From Lapidilactobacillus mulanensis (GTDB lineage Bacteria; Bacillota; Bacilli; Lactobacillales; Lactobacillaceae), in NCBI RefSeq assembly GCF_003946215.1, contig NZ_RHOW01000003.1, positions 32,679 through 96,678 of the forward strand: DNA of 64,000 nt. The letters run 5' to 3'. Of this stretch, positions 20,877-29,321 are shown piece by piece (positions within the stretch are counted from its first letter, which is position 1; each line of letters begins with the position of its first letter). Both the position numbers and the translations under genes were made by a program. The notes under the pieces were generated by a model that saw only the letters and a list, made by a program, of their open reading frames with translations, did no database searches and was not told the origin of the DNA.

Positions 20877-21911
20877 TTATGACTCACTGCCAGAATCAAG
20901 ATCACTATCTGGTTGTTCACCCATCACTAATTGCAAATTCTTGATTCGTTCCTCTAGCGGTGGATGATCATCCATCATCCGTGACCACCATGAACGTGAC
21001 TGCTTCTTGCCGAATAACGGTTCGACTAAACATAGCTGAGACGTGTTTGGCGACAAAACTTTAGCGGCTGGTTGCGGATTTTGCAACTTTCTGAATGCTT
21101 TGATCAAACCAACTGGATTTCCAGTTAGTTCGGCACCAGAGACATCGGCCAACGCCTCTCGCTTACGAGACAAAAACTTTTGCAAAAGATAACTCAACGG
21201 AATTCCCACAATAATAATTAAGCCACCAACCAGAAGCATGGCTAACCCAATTAATTGCGTCGAATTTTCATCCTTGTCATCACGCGAACGGCGGCCACCA
21301 CTACTATACATAATGGTTTGACCAACTCGTAACAGACCATAGCCCAAGATCGTAATAAAACCAACCAAGGCAATCGAAAGTGTTGTAACACGAATATCAT
21401 AATTTTTAATATGACTCATTTCGTGACCGATCACGCCTTCAAGTTCTTCACGATCCATAATATTCAACAAACCCTGAGTGACCGCAACACTTGCTTTTTC
21501 TGGGCTCATTCCCGTTGCAAACGCATTGGGCGAAGGATCCGGAACCAAATAAACTTTAGGCATAGGCAGCCCTGCAGCTAAGCTCATCTCAGTGACGATA
21601 TTATAAACACGTTTCTGATCTGGATCCGTGGTGTCTTCTGATATTTCTTGTCCCTTATTCATACTTAATAAGTTGCGACCGTTACGCCAATATTGGAACG
21701 CCACGTAAACGACAAGAATGCCTTCGAGAACTAATAACCAGAACCATGGTTGGTTAGCAGACTGTGCAGAATTCGTATCCGGCCGATAAAAGACTAACAC
21801 CAAAACCACGAAGATGACGTTGATCAAGGCAATAAAAGCCGCAATGGCAAAAACCGACCGTTTCTTGTTCGATTGAACTTGTGCTTCCAGTGTATCTAAA
21901 CGTTTATTCAT
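20877..21911 (-). CDS. htpX: HtpX-like M48 membrane metalloprotease
   Basis: Membrane-bound zinc protease for quality control of membrane proteins. The 344-aa protein has two N-terminal helices (about 19-42 and 55-74), the zinc site HEMSH at 163-167 with catalytic Glu164, two further helices (about 172-195 and 220-240), and the downstream Glu-containing KREALADVSGAELTG. It follows lemA, the usual lemA-htpX pair of lactic acid bacteria. Slightly longer than the 300-residue average because of the N-terminal extension. Confidence 0.93.
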   Translation of the reverse strand: MNKRLDTLEAQVQSNKKRSVFAIAAFIALINVIFVVLVLVFYRPDTNSAQSANQPWFWLLVLEGILVVYVAFQYWRNGRNLLSMNKGQEISEDTTDPDQKRVYNIVTEMSLAAGLPMPKVYLVPDPSPNAFATGMSPEKASVAVTQGLLNIMDREELEGVIGHEMSHIKNYDIRVTTLSIALVGFITILGYGLLRVGQTIMYSSGGRRSRDDKDENSTQLIGLAMLLVGGLIIIVGIPLSYLLQKFLSRKREALADVSGAELTGNPVGLIKAFRKLQNPQPAAKVLSPNTSQLCLVEPLFGKKQSRSWWSRMMDDHPPLEERIKNLQLVMGEQPDSDLDSGSES

Positions 21912-21953
21912 ACTTCATAACTCACCTTCTGCAGCGACGTTGATTTGAATACA

Positions 21954-22565
21954 TTAAAACTTAACTTCGGGTGCAGTTTTCGTTGCTTCTTCAACTGGCA
22001 ATTGTTCTTTCTTAGTAAAGTGGAACATGCCCGCGAAAATATTCGTTGGGAAAACTTCGACCTTGTTATTATAATCCCGAATGGTCCGATTGTAATTCGT
22101 CCGTGAGGCAGCAACACGATTTTCAGTACTCGTTAATTCTTCTTGTAATTGACTGAAATTCTGAGCTGCTTTCAAATTAGGATAGTTTTCAGAAACAGCA
22201 AATAAATGACCCAACACTTGAGTTGCCTGACTATCCGCTTGGGCACGAGTTGCAATTGACTTGCTTGTATCACCCATCACATCAGCCTGCTTCTCCAAAT
22301 CTGCCAGTGGATCAGCTTGAGATTGTCCATTAGCAACACCACGTGCCTGAATAGCGTCCATAAGGGTATCATGCTCGTGCTTTGCATAGCCTTTAACCGT
22401 ATTGACCAGGTTAGGGATCAAGTCGGCTCTACGCTTCAATTGGACACCAATTTGGCTTTCTGCCTCATCGGTTAAATTACGGGCCTTGACTAAGCCATTA
22501 TATAAAGTGGCGATAATAATAACTAAGACGACAACAACGATCAATATAATAATTCCTGCGCTCAT
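21954..22565 (-). CDS. lemA: LemA family protein
   Basis: A 203-aa protein with an N-terminal membrane helix (residues 4-24), then a long helical domain with YNGLVKARNLTDEAESQI and NRTIRDYNN, typical of LemA. Cellular role is not settled; it is almost always next to htpX. ATG at 22563-22565 has AGAAGGA correctly spaced upstream; the longer open frame is less likely. Confidence 0.93.
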   Translation of the reverse strand: MSAGIIILIVVVVLVIIIATLYNGLVKARNLTDEAESQIGVQLKRRADLIPNLVNTVKGYAKHEHDTLMDAIQARGVANGQSQADPLADLEKQADVMGDTSKSIATRAQADSQATQVLGHLFAVSENYPNLKAAQNFSQLQEELTSTENRVAASRTNYNRTIRDYNNKVEVFPTNIFAGMFHFTKKEQLPVEEATKTAPEVKF

Positions 22566-22678
22566 ATTTATTCCTTCTTTCATTTCTGATTGGCTTAATT
22601 TTAACACGGATGACAAAATTAAGCCCTTAATTCAATTAAGAAATCAAAAAATAGCAATGACCACTCTACCCGAAAATA

Positions 22679-22714
22679 CAAAAAGATCGAATTTGCATTA
22701 GCAAATTCGATCTT
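22679..22714 (-). terminator. Terminator after rplS
   Basis: AAGATCGAATTTGC-TAAT-GCAAATTCGATCTT is a perfect 14-bp stem with U runs in both directions, between lemA's start region and the rplS stop. Confidence 0.92.
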
Positions 22715-22739
22715 TTCAACAACTTCGATCAAGTTGAAA

Positions 22740-23087
22740 TTAACGTTGAACTTCTTTGATACGAGCTGCTTTACCGCGTAATGCGCGTAAGTAGTACAAT
22801 TTAGCACGACGTACACGACCATGACGAGTAACTTCGATTTCAGCAACACGTGGTGAGTGAAGTGGGAAAGTACGTTCAACACCAACACCATTACTGATCT
22901 TACGAACAGTATAAGTTTGGCGAATACCAGTACCATGGCGTTTAATAACAACACCTTCGAAAAGCTGGATACGTTCGCGCGTACCTTCGACGATTTTTGC
23001 ATGAACTCTCAGCGTATCGCCAGGGCGAAAATCTGGAATATCAGTGCGCAATTGTTCTTTGGTAATTTCTTCGATCAATGGATTCAT
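22740..23087 (-). CDS. rplS: 50S ribosomal protein L19
   Basis: Large-subunit protein at the 30S-50S interface. 115 aa with [20 protein letters not shown], the [20 protein letters not shown] core and the basic C-terminus [15 protein letters not shown], all canonical. ATG with GAGGAG. Last gene of the rpsP-khpA-rimM-trmD-rplS block, but separated from trmD by its own promoter and leader. Confidence 0.98.
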   Translation of the reverse strand: MNPLIEEITKEQLRTDIPDFRPGDTLRVHAKIVEGTRERIQLFEGVVIKRHGTGIRQTYTVRKISNGVGVERTFPLHSPRVAEIEVTRHGRVRRAKLYYLRALRGKAARIKEVQR

Positions 23088-23202
23088 ATTTTTTCTCCTC
23101 TTTCACTGACATTCATATGTCGCCATTAAGTCGCCACAGCGGAATATCGTTGTTATGGAATGATGATCGCGCAACGAAATATCACGCAACTTACTGTTCC
23201 AA
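23088..23202 (-). ncRNA. Probable L19 leader RNA upstream of rplS
   Basis: A structured leader of about 115 nt between the promoter and rplS. It has the complementary pair GGCGAC...GTCGCC-like segments around TGGCGACTTAATGGCGACAT and a terminal GACATATGAATGTC hairpin (GACAT/ATGTC). Position and composition fit the ribosomal L19 leader of Firmicutes, thought to mediate autoregulation. A covariance-model scan was not possible here. Confidence 0.65.
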
Positions 23203-23208
23203 TGTTAT

Positions 23209-23238
23209 ATTCTATCATAAATCAGTGAAGTCTGACAA
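23209..23238 (-). promoter_or_regulatory. rplS promoter inside the trmD 3' end
   Basis: Minus-strand -35 TTGTCA (23233-23238) and -10 TAGAAT (23209-23214), 18 bp apart, spanning the last codons and stop of trmD. Confidence 0.7.
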
Positions 23239-23964
23239 GTCTTCCTGAGCGTTCAATTCACGAATCAACTTTTTTATTTCTGGAGTTTCAATGCCTTCGA
23301 GTAAATCTGGCCGTTGTTTTAGCGTCCGCCAAACTGCCGCTTTTAAACGCCACTGGGCAATTAATTGATGATTCCCATTCGTAAGTACCTCTGGCACCTG
23401 GCGGCCCTCATAGTCGGCCGGACGTGTGTATTGCGGGTATTCAAGTAACCCTTGGGCAAACGAATCGGTCGCTGCAGACTCCTGACTTCCTAAAACACCC
23501 GGAATTTGTCGACTGATCGCATCGATCATCACCATCGCAGGTAACTCACCGCCGGTCAAAACATAATCGCCTAATGAGATTTGATCCGTCGCCATTTGGT
23601 AAACACGTTGATCGAAACCTTCATAATGACCGCAAATAAAAGTAAGATGGTCACATTCGGCAAGTTCGACTGCATATTGATGATCAAACGGACGACCACC
23701 TGGATCTAAAATGATTGTTCGATCGGCATGACCATGCGTCTGTTCAACATGTGCTAGCGCATCAGCAATCGGTTGCACTTCTAATAGCATCCCCGCACCA
23801 CCACCATAGGGCGTATCGTCGACACTATGATGTTTACTTTTAGTGTAATCGCGAAAATTGGTCACATCAATGTTTAGTAGCTTTTTTTCTTGCGCGCGAC
23901 CGATCAATGAATAATTCATCGCGTCAAACATTTCTGGAAATAAACTTAAAATATCAATCTGCAT
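23215..23964 (-). CDS. trmD: tRNA (guanine-N1-)-methyltransferase TrmD
   Basis: Makes m1G37 in tRNAs, preventing +1 frameshifts. 249 aa, SPOUT fold: [16 protein letters not shown] near the N-terminus, [13 protein letters not shown], and the knot segment [20 protein letters not shown] that binds SAM. Separated from rimM by only 2 bp, so cotranscribed and probably coupled. Confidence 0.98.
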   Translation of the reverse strand: MQIDILSLFPEMFDAMNYSLIGRAQEKKLLNIDVTNFRDYTKSKHHSVDDTPYGGGAGMLLEVQPIADALAHVEQTHGHADRTIILDPGGRPFDHQYAVELAECDHLTFICGHYEGFDQRVYQMATDQISLGDYVLTGGELPAMVMIDAISRQIPGVLGSQESAATDSFAQGLLEYPQYTRPADYEGRQVPEVLTNGNHQLIAQWRLKAAVWRTLKQRPDLLEGIETPEIKKLIRELNAQEDLSDFTDL

Positions 23965-23966
23965 AG

Positions 23967-24482
23967 TTAATCATCTAATCCTTCAGGAATATCGACCAAT
24001 GCGGTTTTGTTAGCAACATCGACTTTAAGAACGACTGATTTTAAAAATGGCAGTAATAAATCGGATTGACCAGGTCGTGCGACGACCCAAACATCATTAG
24101 CACCAGGCGCTAAAATTTCGCGAACTTTGCCGATCGATTCATTCGTTGCTTGATCAATGATAGTCAGGCCGACAATATCGCGATAATAATATTCATCCGC
24201 CGCTAATTCTTGCTGATCCGCCTCGTCTACGTAAAGCATTTGCTGCAGTAAGTGCTGCACATCATTAATATCTTGATACTCAGCAAAAGTCAGTAAATAC
24301 ATGCCTTTATGTGGACGCGTCGAAGCAACATGCAATGGCTGCCATTGCCCGTTCATCTGGAAGAAAAGCGTCGCTCCTTTTTTGAAGCGTTCATTCGGAA
24401 AATCTGTCGTGGCTGCAACCTTAACTTCACCCTTCAAACCGTGGGTGGTTACGATCTTGCCAACTTCATAATAATTCGTCAT
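23967..24482 (-). CDS. rimM: 16S rRNA processing protein RimM
   Basis: Binds S19 in the 30S head and assists 16S maturation. 171 aa with an N-terminal RimM domain ([19 protein letters not shown]) and a PRC-barrel C-terminal domain ([12 protein letters not shown]...GANDVWVV). ATG at 24480-24482 has GTGAGG upstream; the longer frame runs into the terminator hairpin and is rejected. Partner of trmD. Confidence 0.97.
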   Translation of the reverse strand: MTNYYEVGKIVTTHGLKGEVKVAATTDFPNERFKKGATLFFQMNGQWQPLHVASTRPHKGMYLLTFAEYQDINDVQHLLQQMLYVDEADQQELAADEYYYRDIVGLTIIDQATNESIGKVREILAPGANDVWVVARPGQSDLLLPFLKSVVLKVDVANKTALVDIPEGLDD

Positions 24483-24496
24483 TTTAAACCTCACCA

Positions 24497-24527
24497 TAAT
24501 AAAAGGACTCATACTAGTGATGAGCCC
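24497..24527 (-). terminator. Intra-operon terminator/attenuator between khpA and rimM
   Basis: Minus-strand GGGCTCAT, CACTAGT loop, ATGAGTCC, then TTTTATTAT. One G-U pair. It lies just after the khpA stop and before the rimM Shine-Dalgarno, so it can reduce rimM-trmD expression relative to rpsP-khpA. Confidence 0.8.
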
Positions 24528-24534
24528 TAAAGTC

Positions 24535-24789
24535 TTACTTGTCTACAATATTTAAGCGAATACGTTTGCCATTATCTAAGCGAATGCCGTAAATCAACGT
24601 CCGAATTGCCTGAGCAACCCGTCCCTGCTTGCCGATAATTCGACCAACATCTTTACGATCGAGTGACAAATTATAAGTTGTGAAACGCTCATCGTCAACA
24701 GTATTAATTGTCAATTCATCTGGCATTGTAATCAATGGCCTCACAATTGCGCTGATTAATTCACTTACATCTGCTGATTTCATCGTCAA
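24535..24789 (-). CDS. khpA: KH-domain RNA-binding protein KhpA
   Basis: An 84-aa single KH domain with the GxxG loop in VGRIIGKQGRVAQAIRTLI. In streptococci and lactobacilli KhpA pairs with KhpB/EloR and binds many RNAs, affecting cell elongation. It abuts rpsP (no gap between stop and start), as in most Firmicutes. Confidence 0.95.
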   Translation of the reverse strand: MTMKSADVSELISAIVRPLITMPDELTINTVDDERFTTYNLSLDRKDVGRIIGKQGRVAQAIRTLIYGIRLDNGKRIRLNIVDK

Positions 24790-25065
24790 CTACTTCTTTT
24801 CGAAGCGTGATTCGTGATACTTCTTCATGATTCCTTTTGAAGAAAGTAAAGTCCGAACTGTATCTGAAGGTTGTGCACCTTTTTGTAACCAGTCTAAGAT
24901 GACGTCTTCTTCTAACTTCAATTGGATTGGGTCACTGATTGGATTGTAGTAACCAACTTCTTGAATGAAGCGACCATCACGAGGTGCGCGAGAATCAGCA
25001 ACAACGATACGGTAGAACGGACGACGTTTTGAACCCATGCGACGCATACGAATTTTAACAGCCAT
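24790..25065 (-). CDS. rpsP: 30S ribosomal protein S16
   Basis: Small-subunit assembly protein. 91 aa with [20 protein letters not shown] and [26 protein letters not shown] precedes the ATG. First gene of rpsP-khpA-rimM-trmD, with its own promoter after an unusually long spacer from ffh. Confidence 0.98.
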   Translation of the reverse strand: MAVKIRMRRMGSKRRPFYRIVVADSRAPRDGRFIQEVGYYNPISDPIQLKLEEDVILDWLQKGAQPSDTVRTLLSSKGIMKKYHESRFEKK

Positions 25066-25100
25066 AAATAAATTTCCTCCTAAAAATAACTAACATTAAT

Positions 25101-25129
25101 AATATACCAGTATCTAATTTGAATGTAAA
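25101..25129 (-). promoter_or_regulatory. rpsP promoter
   Basis: Minus-strand -35 TTTACA (25124-25129), 17 bp, extended -10 TGGTATATT (-10 at 25101-25106). Confidence 0.75.
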
Positions 25130-25145
25130 GAGTTTTTTCTTTACA
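25124..25145. promoter_or_regulatory. Perfect 8-bp inverted repeat covering the rpsP -35
   Basis: TGTAAAGA-GTTTTT-TCTTTACA. The left arm contains the whole -35 hexamer. There is no U run on the minus strand, so it is not a terminator for the upstream genes; an operator-like site is possible. Confidence 0.5.
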
Positions 25146-25976
25146 GCTTGAAAAATGTAAGGATGACTTTTAAACCCTTGATCTAATTCATGAAGGCTTT
25201 GTTTACATGAGGTGGGATTTAGTTTGGTTCCGCCAGAACGCTGCAGAAAAATGTTGCGCCTCGCTGTGGGGATGACTTCAAGCCTTTTGAAAACCGCAAA
25301 AGTCTTGAAGATCACCCTTGTTCTAGCGGGACTTGGGCTTGGTGGATAACTGAATTATTGCGCAACTTATCTGAGAAGATTTAATAAATTATTTGGTCCC
25401 GCAAGAACAATTTCACTGCGAGTCGCAACTTTTTCTTCCGCGTTCTGACTCATCTCGGCAGTTTTATAGTGCTGGCTCTAGTCAACGGCTAGTCCTGTGC
25501 AACTGACTTATACCGCAACTTTAATTTCTAGAAGACGAAAGGCGGACTTGATTATCGTTCCGACTTTTAAGCTGAACTATTCCCAGCAAAGGCAACAATG
25601 TCAATCACGCTTAAGGAACCCTGTTATTCAGATCATAATCTAAACGAAATAAGTTTAGGCAGAAGTTGCGGAAGAAAATAGTTGGATTGCAGTGGTATTT
25701 CTGTTAACGAACAGTTTTTGTGAGTTTACAGAAAGAGAAAATGTGAGATCTTCCCGGTTTTGGAAGAGCTCACATTTCAGGCGGAAGAATTTCCGGTCTT
25801 TGGAAATCCTGCAGCCGTCTCCACAGCAACGTCCCACTATTTTCTGGAGCAACTTCTGCCGCAGGTAGATTAAGATTTTTAATCACGTTAATTGAGCCCG
25901 AAAAAAGCTCTCACAAAAAACTCCGCAACAGACATATTACTTTCTGAAGCAGCTTCTGCCGAAGGTAGCTAAAATC
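25146..25976. repeat. 830-bp non-coding spacer made of nested inverted and direct repeats (ffh-rpsP)
   Basis: No credible gene. Hairpin I (about 25226-25333) has GTTCCGC.AGAAC opposite GTTCTAGCGGGAC and an inner ACTTCAAG.CTTTTG/CAAAAG.CTTGAAG stem. Hairpin II (25658-25860) has 25-base arms (GGCAGAAGTTGC...AGAAAATAGT) pairing at 22 of 25 positions, enclosing another stem at 25739-25777. Two 31-bp direct repeats (25838-25868 and 25938-25968) match at 27 positions and lie exactly 100 bp apart. A motif like GCGGAAGAAAA recurs near 25435 (as its complement) and 25668. Confidence 0.8.
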
Positions 25977-27413
25977 CTAAGATTTAAACCGCTTGGCATT
26001 CTTCAATCGTTTCTTTTTGTTCTTCTTTTGCTTACGGACCATCGAATTCATAGCCATCTTACCCATTTTGCCTTGCATGCCACTGCCAAACATATTTTCC
26101 ATGCCATTCATATTGCCTTTTGACATCTTAGTCATCATATCGCGTGACTGTTTGAATTGTTTGATCATACGATTGACTTCTTGGACACTACGACCAGAAC
26201 CCGCGGCAATTCTGCGACGGCGACTGGGATTGAGCAAGTCTGGATCGCGACGCTCTTTAGGCGTCATTGAATAAACGATTGCCTTGATGTGATCGATGTC
26301 TTTGGGATCCATCTTCACATTTTTGAGTGCAGGATTATTGGCCATACCTGGAATCATCTTCATGATTTCATCAAGTGGTCCCATGTTTTGAATCTGACTC
26401 ATTTGATCGACGAAATCATTGAAGTCAAAATCATTCTCTTGGATCTTGCGGGCCATATTTTCGGCTTGCTCTTGATCGTAATCGGTTTGCGCCTTTTCGA
26501 TCAGGGTCATCATATCGCCCATGCCTAAGATTCGATCGGCCATTCGATCTGGATAGAAGACATCTAACGCATCTAATTTTTCACCTTGGCCGACAAACTT
26601 GATTGGCTTGCCAGTGACCGTGCGAATCGATAGCGCTGCACCACCACGGGTATCGCCATCCAACTTCGTTAAGACAACACCGGTGATGTCGAGTTGCTGA
26701 TTAAATCCTTCTGCCACCTGAGTTGCCACTTGACCAGTCATCGAATCGACAACCAGCAAGATTTCATTTGGTTGCGCGAGTGCCTTGATATTGCTCAATT
26801 CCTGCATCAACTGTTCGTCGATTTCTAATCGACCGGCAGTATCGATGATCACATAATCATTTTTATTTTCAGCAGCTTGTGCCAACCCTTGTTTCACGAT
26901 TTCGACAGGGTCATGATCTGTTCCCATTTCGAAAACAGGCACATCTAGTTGTTGCCCGATCGTCACTAATTGATCAACGGCGGCGGGGCGATAAATATCG
27001 GCCGCAATCATTAATGGACGTGCTTTTTCTTGATCGACTAAACGCTTAGCCAATTTACCAGCCGTCGTTGTTTTACCGGCACCTTGCAGCCCGACCATCA
27101 TGATCACCGTTGGAATGTGTGGTGACTTGTTCAAAGGCACGGCGGCATCGCCCATGACCTTCACTAATTCATCATGCACAATTTTGACGATTTGTTGCGC
27201 TGGGGTCAAACTATTTAAAACTTCGGTACCAACCGCGCGTTCACGTACGGTCTTGACGAATTCTTTGACCACATCAAAATTAACGTCGGCTTCAAGCAGT
27301 GCCAAACGAATTTCTCGCATTGCATCGCGAACATCACTTTCGCTAACCTTACCTTTACGTTTCAAACCGTTAAATGCATTCTGCAGTCGTTGTGTTAAAC
27401 CTTCAAAAGCCAT
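25977..27413 (-). CDS. ffh: Signal recognition particle protein Ffh
   Basis: SRP GTPase that binds 4.5S RNA and signal sequences and docks on FtsY. 478 aa: N domain, G domain with GLQGAGKTTTAGKLA near residue 107, DTAGRLEID, TKLDGDTRGGAALS, and the methionine-rich M domain (about 300-478) with MGDMMTLIEKA and SGRSVQEVNRMIKQF. ATG start. It follows ylxM by about 12 bp. The partner SRP RNA is not in the window. Confidence 0.98.
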   Translation of the reverse strand: MAFEGLTQRLQNAFNGLKRKGKVSESDVRDAMREIRLALLEADVNFDVVKEFVKTVRERAVGTEVLNSLTPAQQIVKIVHDELVKVMGDAAVPLNKSPHIPTVIMMVGLQGAGKTTTAGKLAKRLVDQEKARPLMIAADIYRPAAVDQLVTIGQQLDVPVFEMGTDHDPVEIVKQGLAQAAENKNDYVIIDTAGRLEIDEQLMQELSNIKALAQPNEILLVVDSMTGQVATQVAEGFNQQLDITGVVLTKLDGDTRGGAALSIRTVTGKPIKFVGQGEKLDALDVFYPDRMADRILGMGDMMTLIEKAQTDYDQEQAENMARKIQENDFDFNDFVDQMSQIQNMGPLDEIMKMIPGMANNPALKNVKMDPKDIDHIKAIVYSMTPKERRDPDLLNPSRRRRIAAGSGRSVQEVNRMIKQFKQSRDMMTKMSKGNMNGMENMFGSGMQGKMGKMAMNSMVRKQKKNKKKRLKNAKRFKS

Positions 27414-27425
27414 CTTCTACCATCC

Positions 27426-27770
27426 TTACTGGGCATCAACTAAATTTTCAAATTTCGCCACAAGTTCTTTAAGCGTCTCATCTTCTGGATAATGTTGTGT
27501 CACTAAATCATTTAATTGATTGACCAAACTCAGCTCCTGGCGGAAATGGGCAATCAATTGTAACTTCTCTTCATACTTGACCAAAGTTTTCTCGGTTCGC
27601 TTAATATTATCATATACTGCCTGGCGACTCACGCTAAATTGTTCTGCGATCTCACCCAATGAATAATCTTCAGCATAATAAAGATCCAAGTAAGTCGCTT
27701 GCTTCTTAGTCAGCAGTTCATGATAAAAATCATACAATTCATTGATTTGCTCGTTTGATTCCACTGCCAT
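27426..27770 (-). CDS. ylxM: Helix-turn-helix protein YlxM
   Basis: A 114-aa UPF0122 protein with a sigma-70 region-4-like [23 protein letters not shown] then [12 protein letters not shown]. YlxM genes lie next to ffh across Firmicutes and the S. mutans homologue modulates SRP assembly; that role here is by family. ATG start, between ftsY and ffh. Confidence 0.95.
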   Translation of the reverse strand: MAVESNEQINELYDFYHELLTKKQATYLDLYYAEDYSLGEIAEQFSVSRQAVYDNIKRTEKTLVKYEEKLQLIAHFRQELSLVNQLNDLVTQHYPEDETLKELVAKFENLVDAQ

Positions 27771-27797
27771 TGATTTTTCCTCACTTGCCTATTGCGA

Positions 27798-29261
27798 TTA
27801 GTCCTCGATTAAATCCTTGAAGAGTCCATAAACATATTTGGCCGGATCGAATAATTGTAAGTCCGCCGTTTTTTCACCTAAGCCAACTAATTTAACGGGT
27901 AGATGCAGCTCGTTGCGAATGGCGATGACGATTCCGCCCTTCGAACTGCCATCTAACTTCGTTAAAATCAACCCAGTCACATCTGTCGTCTTGCTAAATT
28001 GCTTGGCTTGATTTAAAGCGTTTTGACCGGTTGAGGCATCCAAAACCAATAAGACTTCTTGCGGGGCATTGGGTAATTCACGCACGATAACGCGTTTGAT
28101 TTTTGCCAACTCGTTCATCAAATTCACATTATTTTGTAAGCGACCCGCGGTGTCAACAAGCAAAATATCATAGTTCTCTGCGTGGGCCTTCTTGGCCGCT
28201 TCAAAAATAACTGACGCTGGATCTGCGCCCGCTTTAGAAGTCACAATGTCAGTCTTTGTGCGGCGCGCCCATTCGGCCAGTTGCTCAATTGCCCCGGCGC
28301 GGAATGTATCGCCGGCAGCCAACAGAACACTTTTTCCTTCATCGTGATATTTCGCCGCCAATTTGCCGATCGTCGTCGTTTTACCAGCGCCATTGACACC
28401 AACAAACAAGTAAACTGTGGGCTCACCAGCTTCAGCAAAATGAAGCGTGTTGTCTTCTTGCTCGCCGGCTTCGCCGTAAATATCGACCATTTTTTCAACA
28501 ATGACTTGACCAACTTGCTTTTTAGTCTTGGCATTTTTTAATTTAACTTCTTCACGCAACTGATTACTGATCGTCATCGCTGTGTCAAAACCAACATCAG
28601 CTTCAATCAACATTTCTTCCAGATCTTCGAAGAAATCTTCGTCGACAGAACGGAAATTAGCTAAGAATTTATTTAATCGAGCCGTAAAACCAGTACGGCT
28701 TTTGGCTAAGCCTTGATCATATTCCGCCACCGAGTCAGATTCATCGGCGTCAGAGTCAAGAGGTTCACTTGAATCTTCGTCGGGTTCCTGCGCTTCAGTT
28801 AAATCTTCGTCGACTTCAACACTTGACTCGCTAGTCGAATCAGTTGCTTGATCTGTTGAAGCGACTTTTGACGTTTCATCTACTATTGGGTCTGTTGGTG
28901 CCTGCTCATTGTCATCAGAAGTTTCCACTCGATCTTCTGATGAAATTTCTTCAGACTGGACAACCGATTGTTCAGCGTGTGTTGCTTCTTGCTCAGAATC
29001 AGGTGTCGTCGTCGATTCAGATTCGACCTCAACAGCCTCCAAATCATTTTCAGTGAACGCTTCTGATTCTTGTTGTTCGGTAACATCTTCAGAATCTTCA
29101 ACGGTCGAATTTTCCGACATTTTTTCGGCTTGTTCGCTTGTTTCTGAACCCTCTGAGTCTAATACCGCTTCTTGTTTTAATTCTGCTTCTTCAGACTGCT
29201 TTTCTTCATCTGCTTTGGGTTTAGCACCAAACGCTTTTTTTACCCGATCAAAAAATCCCAT
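27798..29261 (-). CDS. ftsY: SRP receptor FtsY with long acidic N-terminal domain
   Basis: Membrane-associated GTPase that receives SRP-ribosome complexes. 487 aa. Residues about 14-185 are an extremely acidic, low-complexity Glu/Asp/Ser/Thr region, longer than the short N-terminus of Bacillus FtsY. The NG domain follows: P-loop GVNGAGKTTTIGKLA (about 284-298), DTAGRLQNN, TKLDGSSKGG. The basic start MGFFDRVKKAFGAK can form a membrane-targeting amphipathic helix. Between smc and ylxM. Confidence 0.96.
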   Translation of the reverse strand: MGFFDRVKKAFGAKPKADEEKQSEEAELKQEAVLDSEGSETSEQAEKMSENSTVEDSEDVTEQQESEAFTENDLEAVEVESESTTTPDSEQEATHAEQSVVQSEEISSEDRVETSDDNEQAPTDPIVDETSKVASTDQATDSTSESSVEVDEDLTEAQEPDEDSSEPLDSDADESDSVAEYDQGLAKSRTGFTARLNKFLANFRSVDEDFFEDLEEMLIEADVGFDTAMTISNQLREEVKLKNAKTKKQVGQVIVEKMVDIYGEAGEQEDNTLHFAEAGEPTVYLFVGVNGAGKTTTIGKLAAKYHDEGKSVLLAAGDTFRAGAIEQLAEWARRTKTDIVTSKAGADPASVIFEAAKKAHAENYDILLVDTAGRLQNNVNLMNELAKIKRVIVRELPNAPQEVLLVLDASTGQNALNQAKQFSKTTDVTGLILTKLDGSSKGGIVIAIRNELHLPVKLVGLGEKTADLQLFDPAKYVYGLFKDLIED

Positions 29262-29286
29262 TTACATACCTCCTCGTATTATTAAC

Positions 29287-29321
29287 AATAAGCTGTGAGA
29301 ATCGATGTTCTAACCAATCAA
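29287..29321 (-). repeat. Partial match to the hairpin repeat at the smc-ftsY junction
   Basis: Plus-strand CTGTGAGAATCGATGTTCTA followed by ACCAATCAAT resembles the left arm of array unit 3 (GTTGTGCAGAAAGATGTTCT then GAAATCAAT). No right arm is seen. The match reaches the smc stop codon. Weak evidence. Confidence 0.35.

Noticed and set aside
22619..23002. Minus-strand open frame of 127 codons overlapping rplS
   Set aside because: Alternative frame of rplS and its terminator; Val/Leu-rich translation with no family resemblance.
25055..25315. Minus-strand open frame of 86 codons upstream of rpsP
   Set aside because: It covers the rpsP promoter and hairpin I, has no ribosome site, and overlaps the rpsP start.
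25655..25852. Minus-strand open frame of 65 codons in the ffh-rpsP spacer
   Set aside because: It runs through both arms of hairpin II; no ribosome site, no protein-like pattern.
28909..29298. Open frame of 129 codons opposite the ftsY 5' end
   Set aside because: Its Ser/Cys-rich, low-complexity product is the reverse complement of the acidic FtsY repeats; no ribosome site or recognisable domain.
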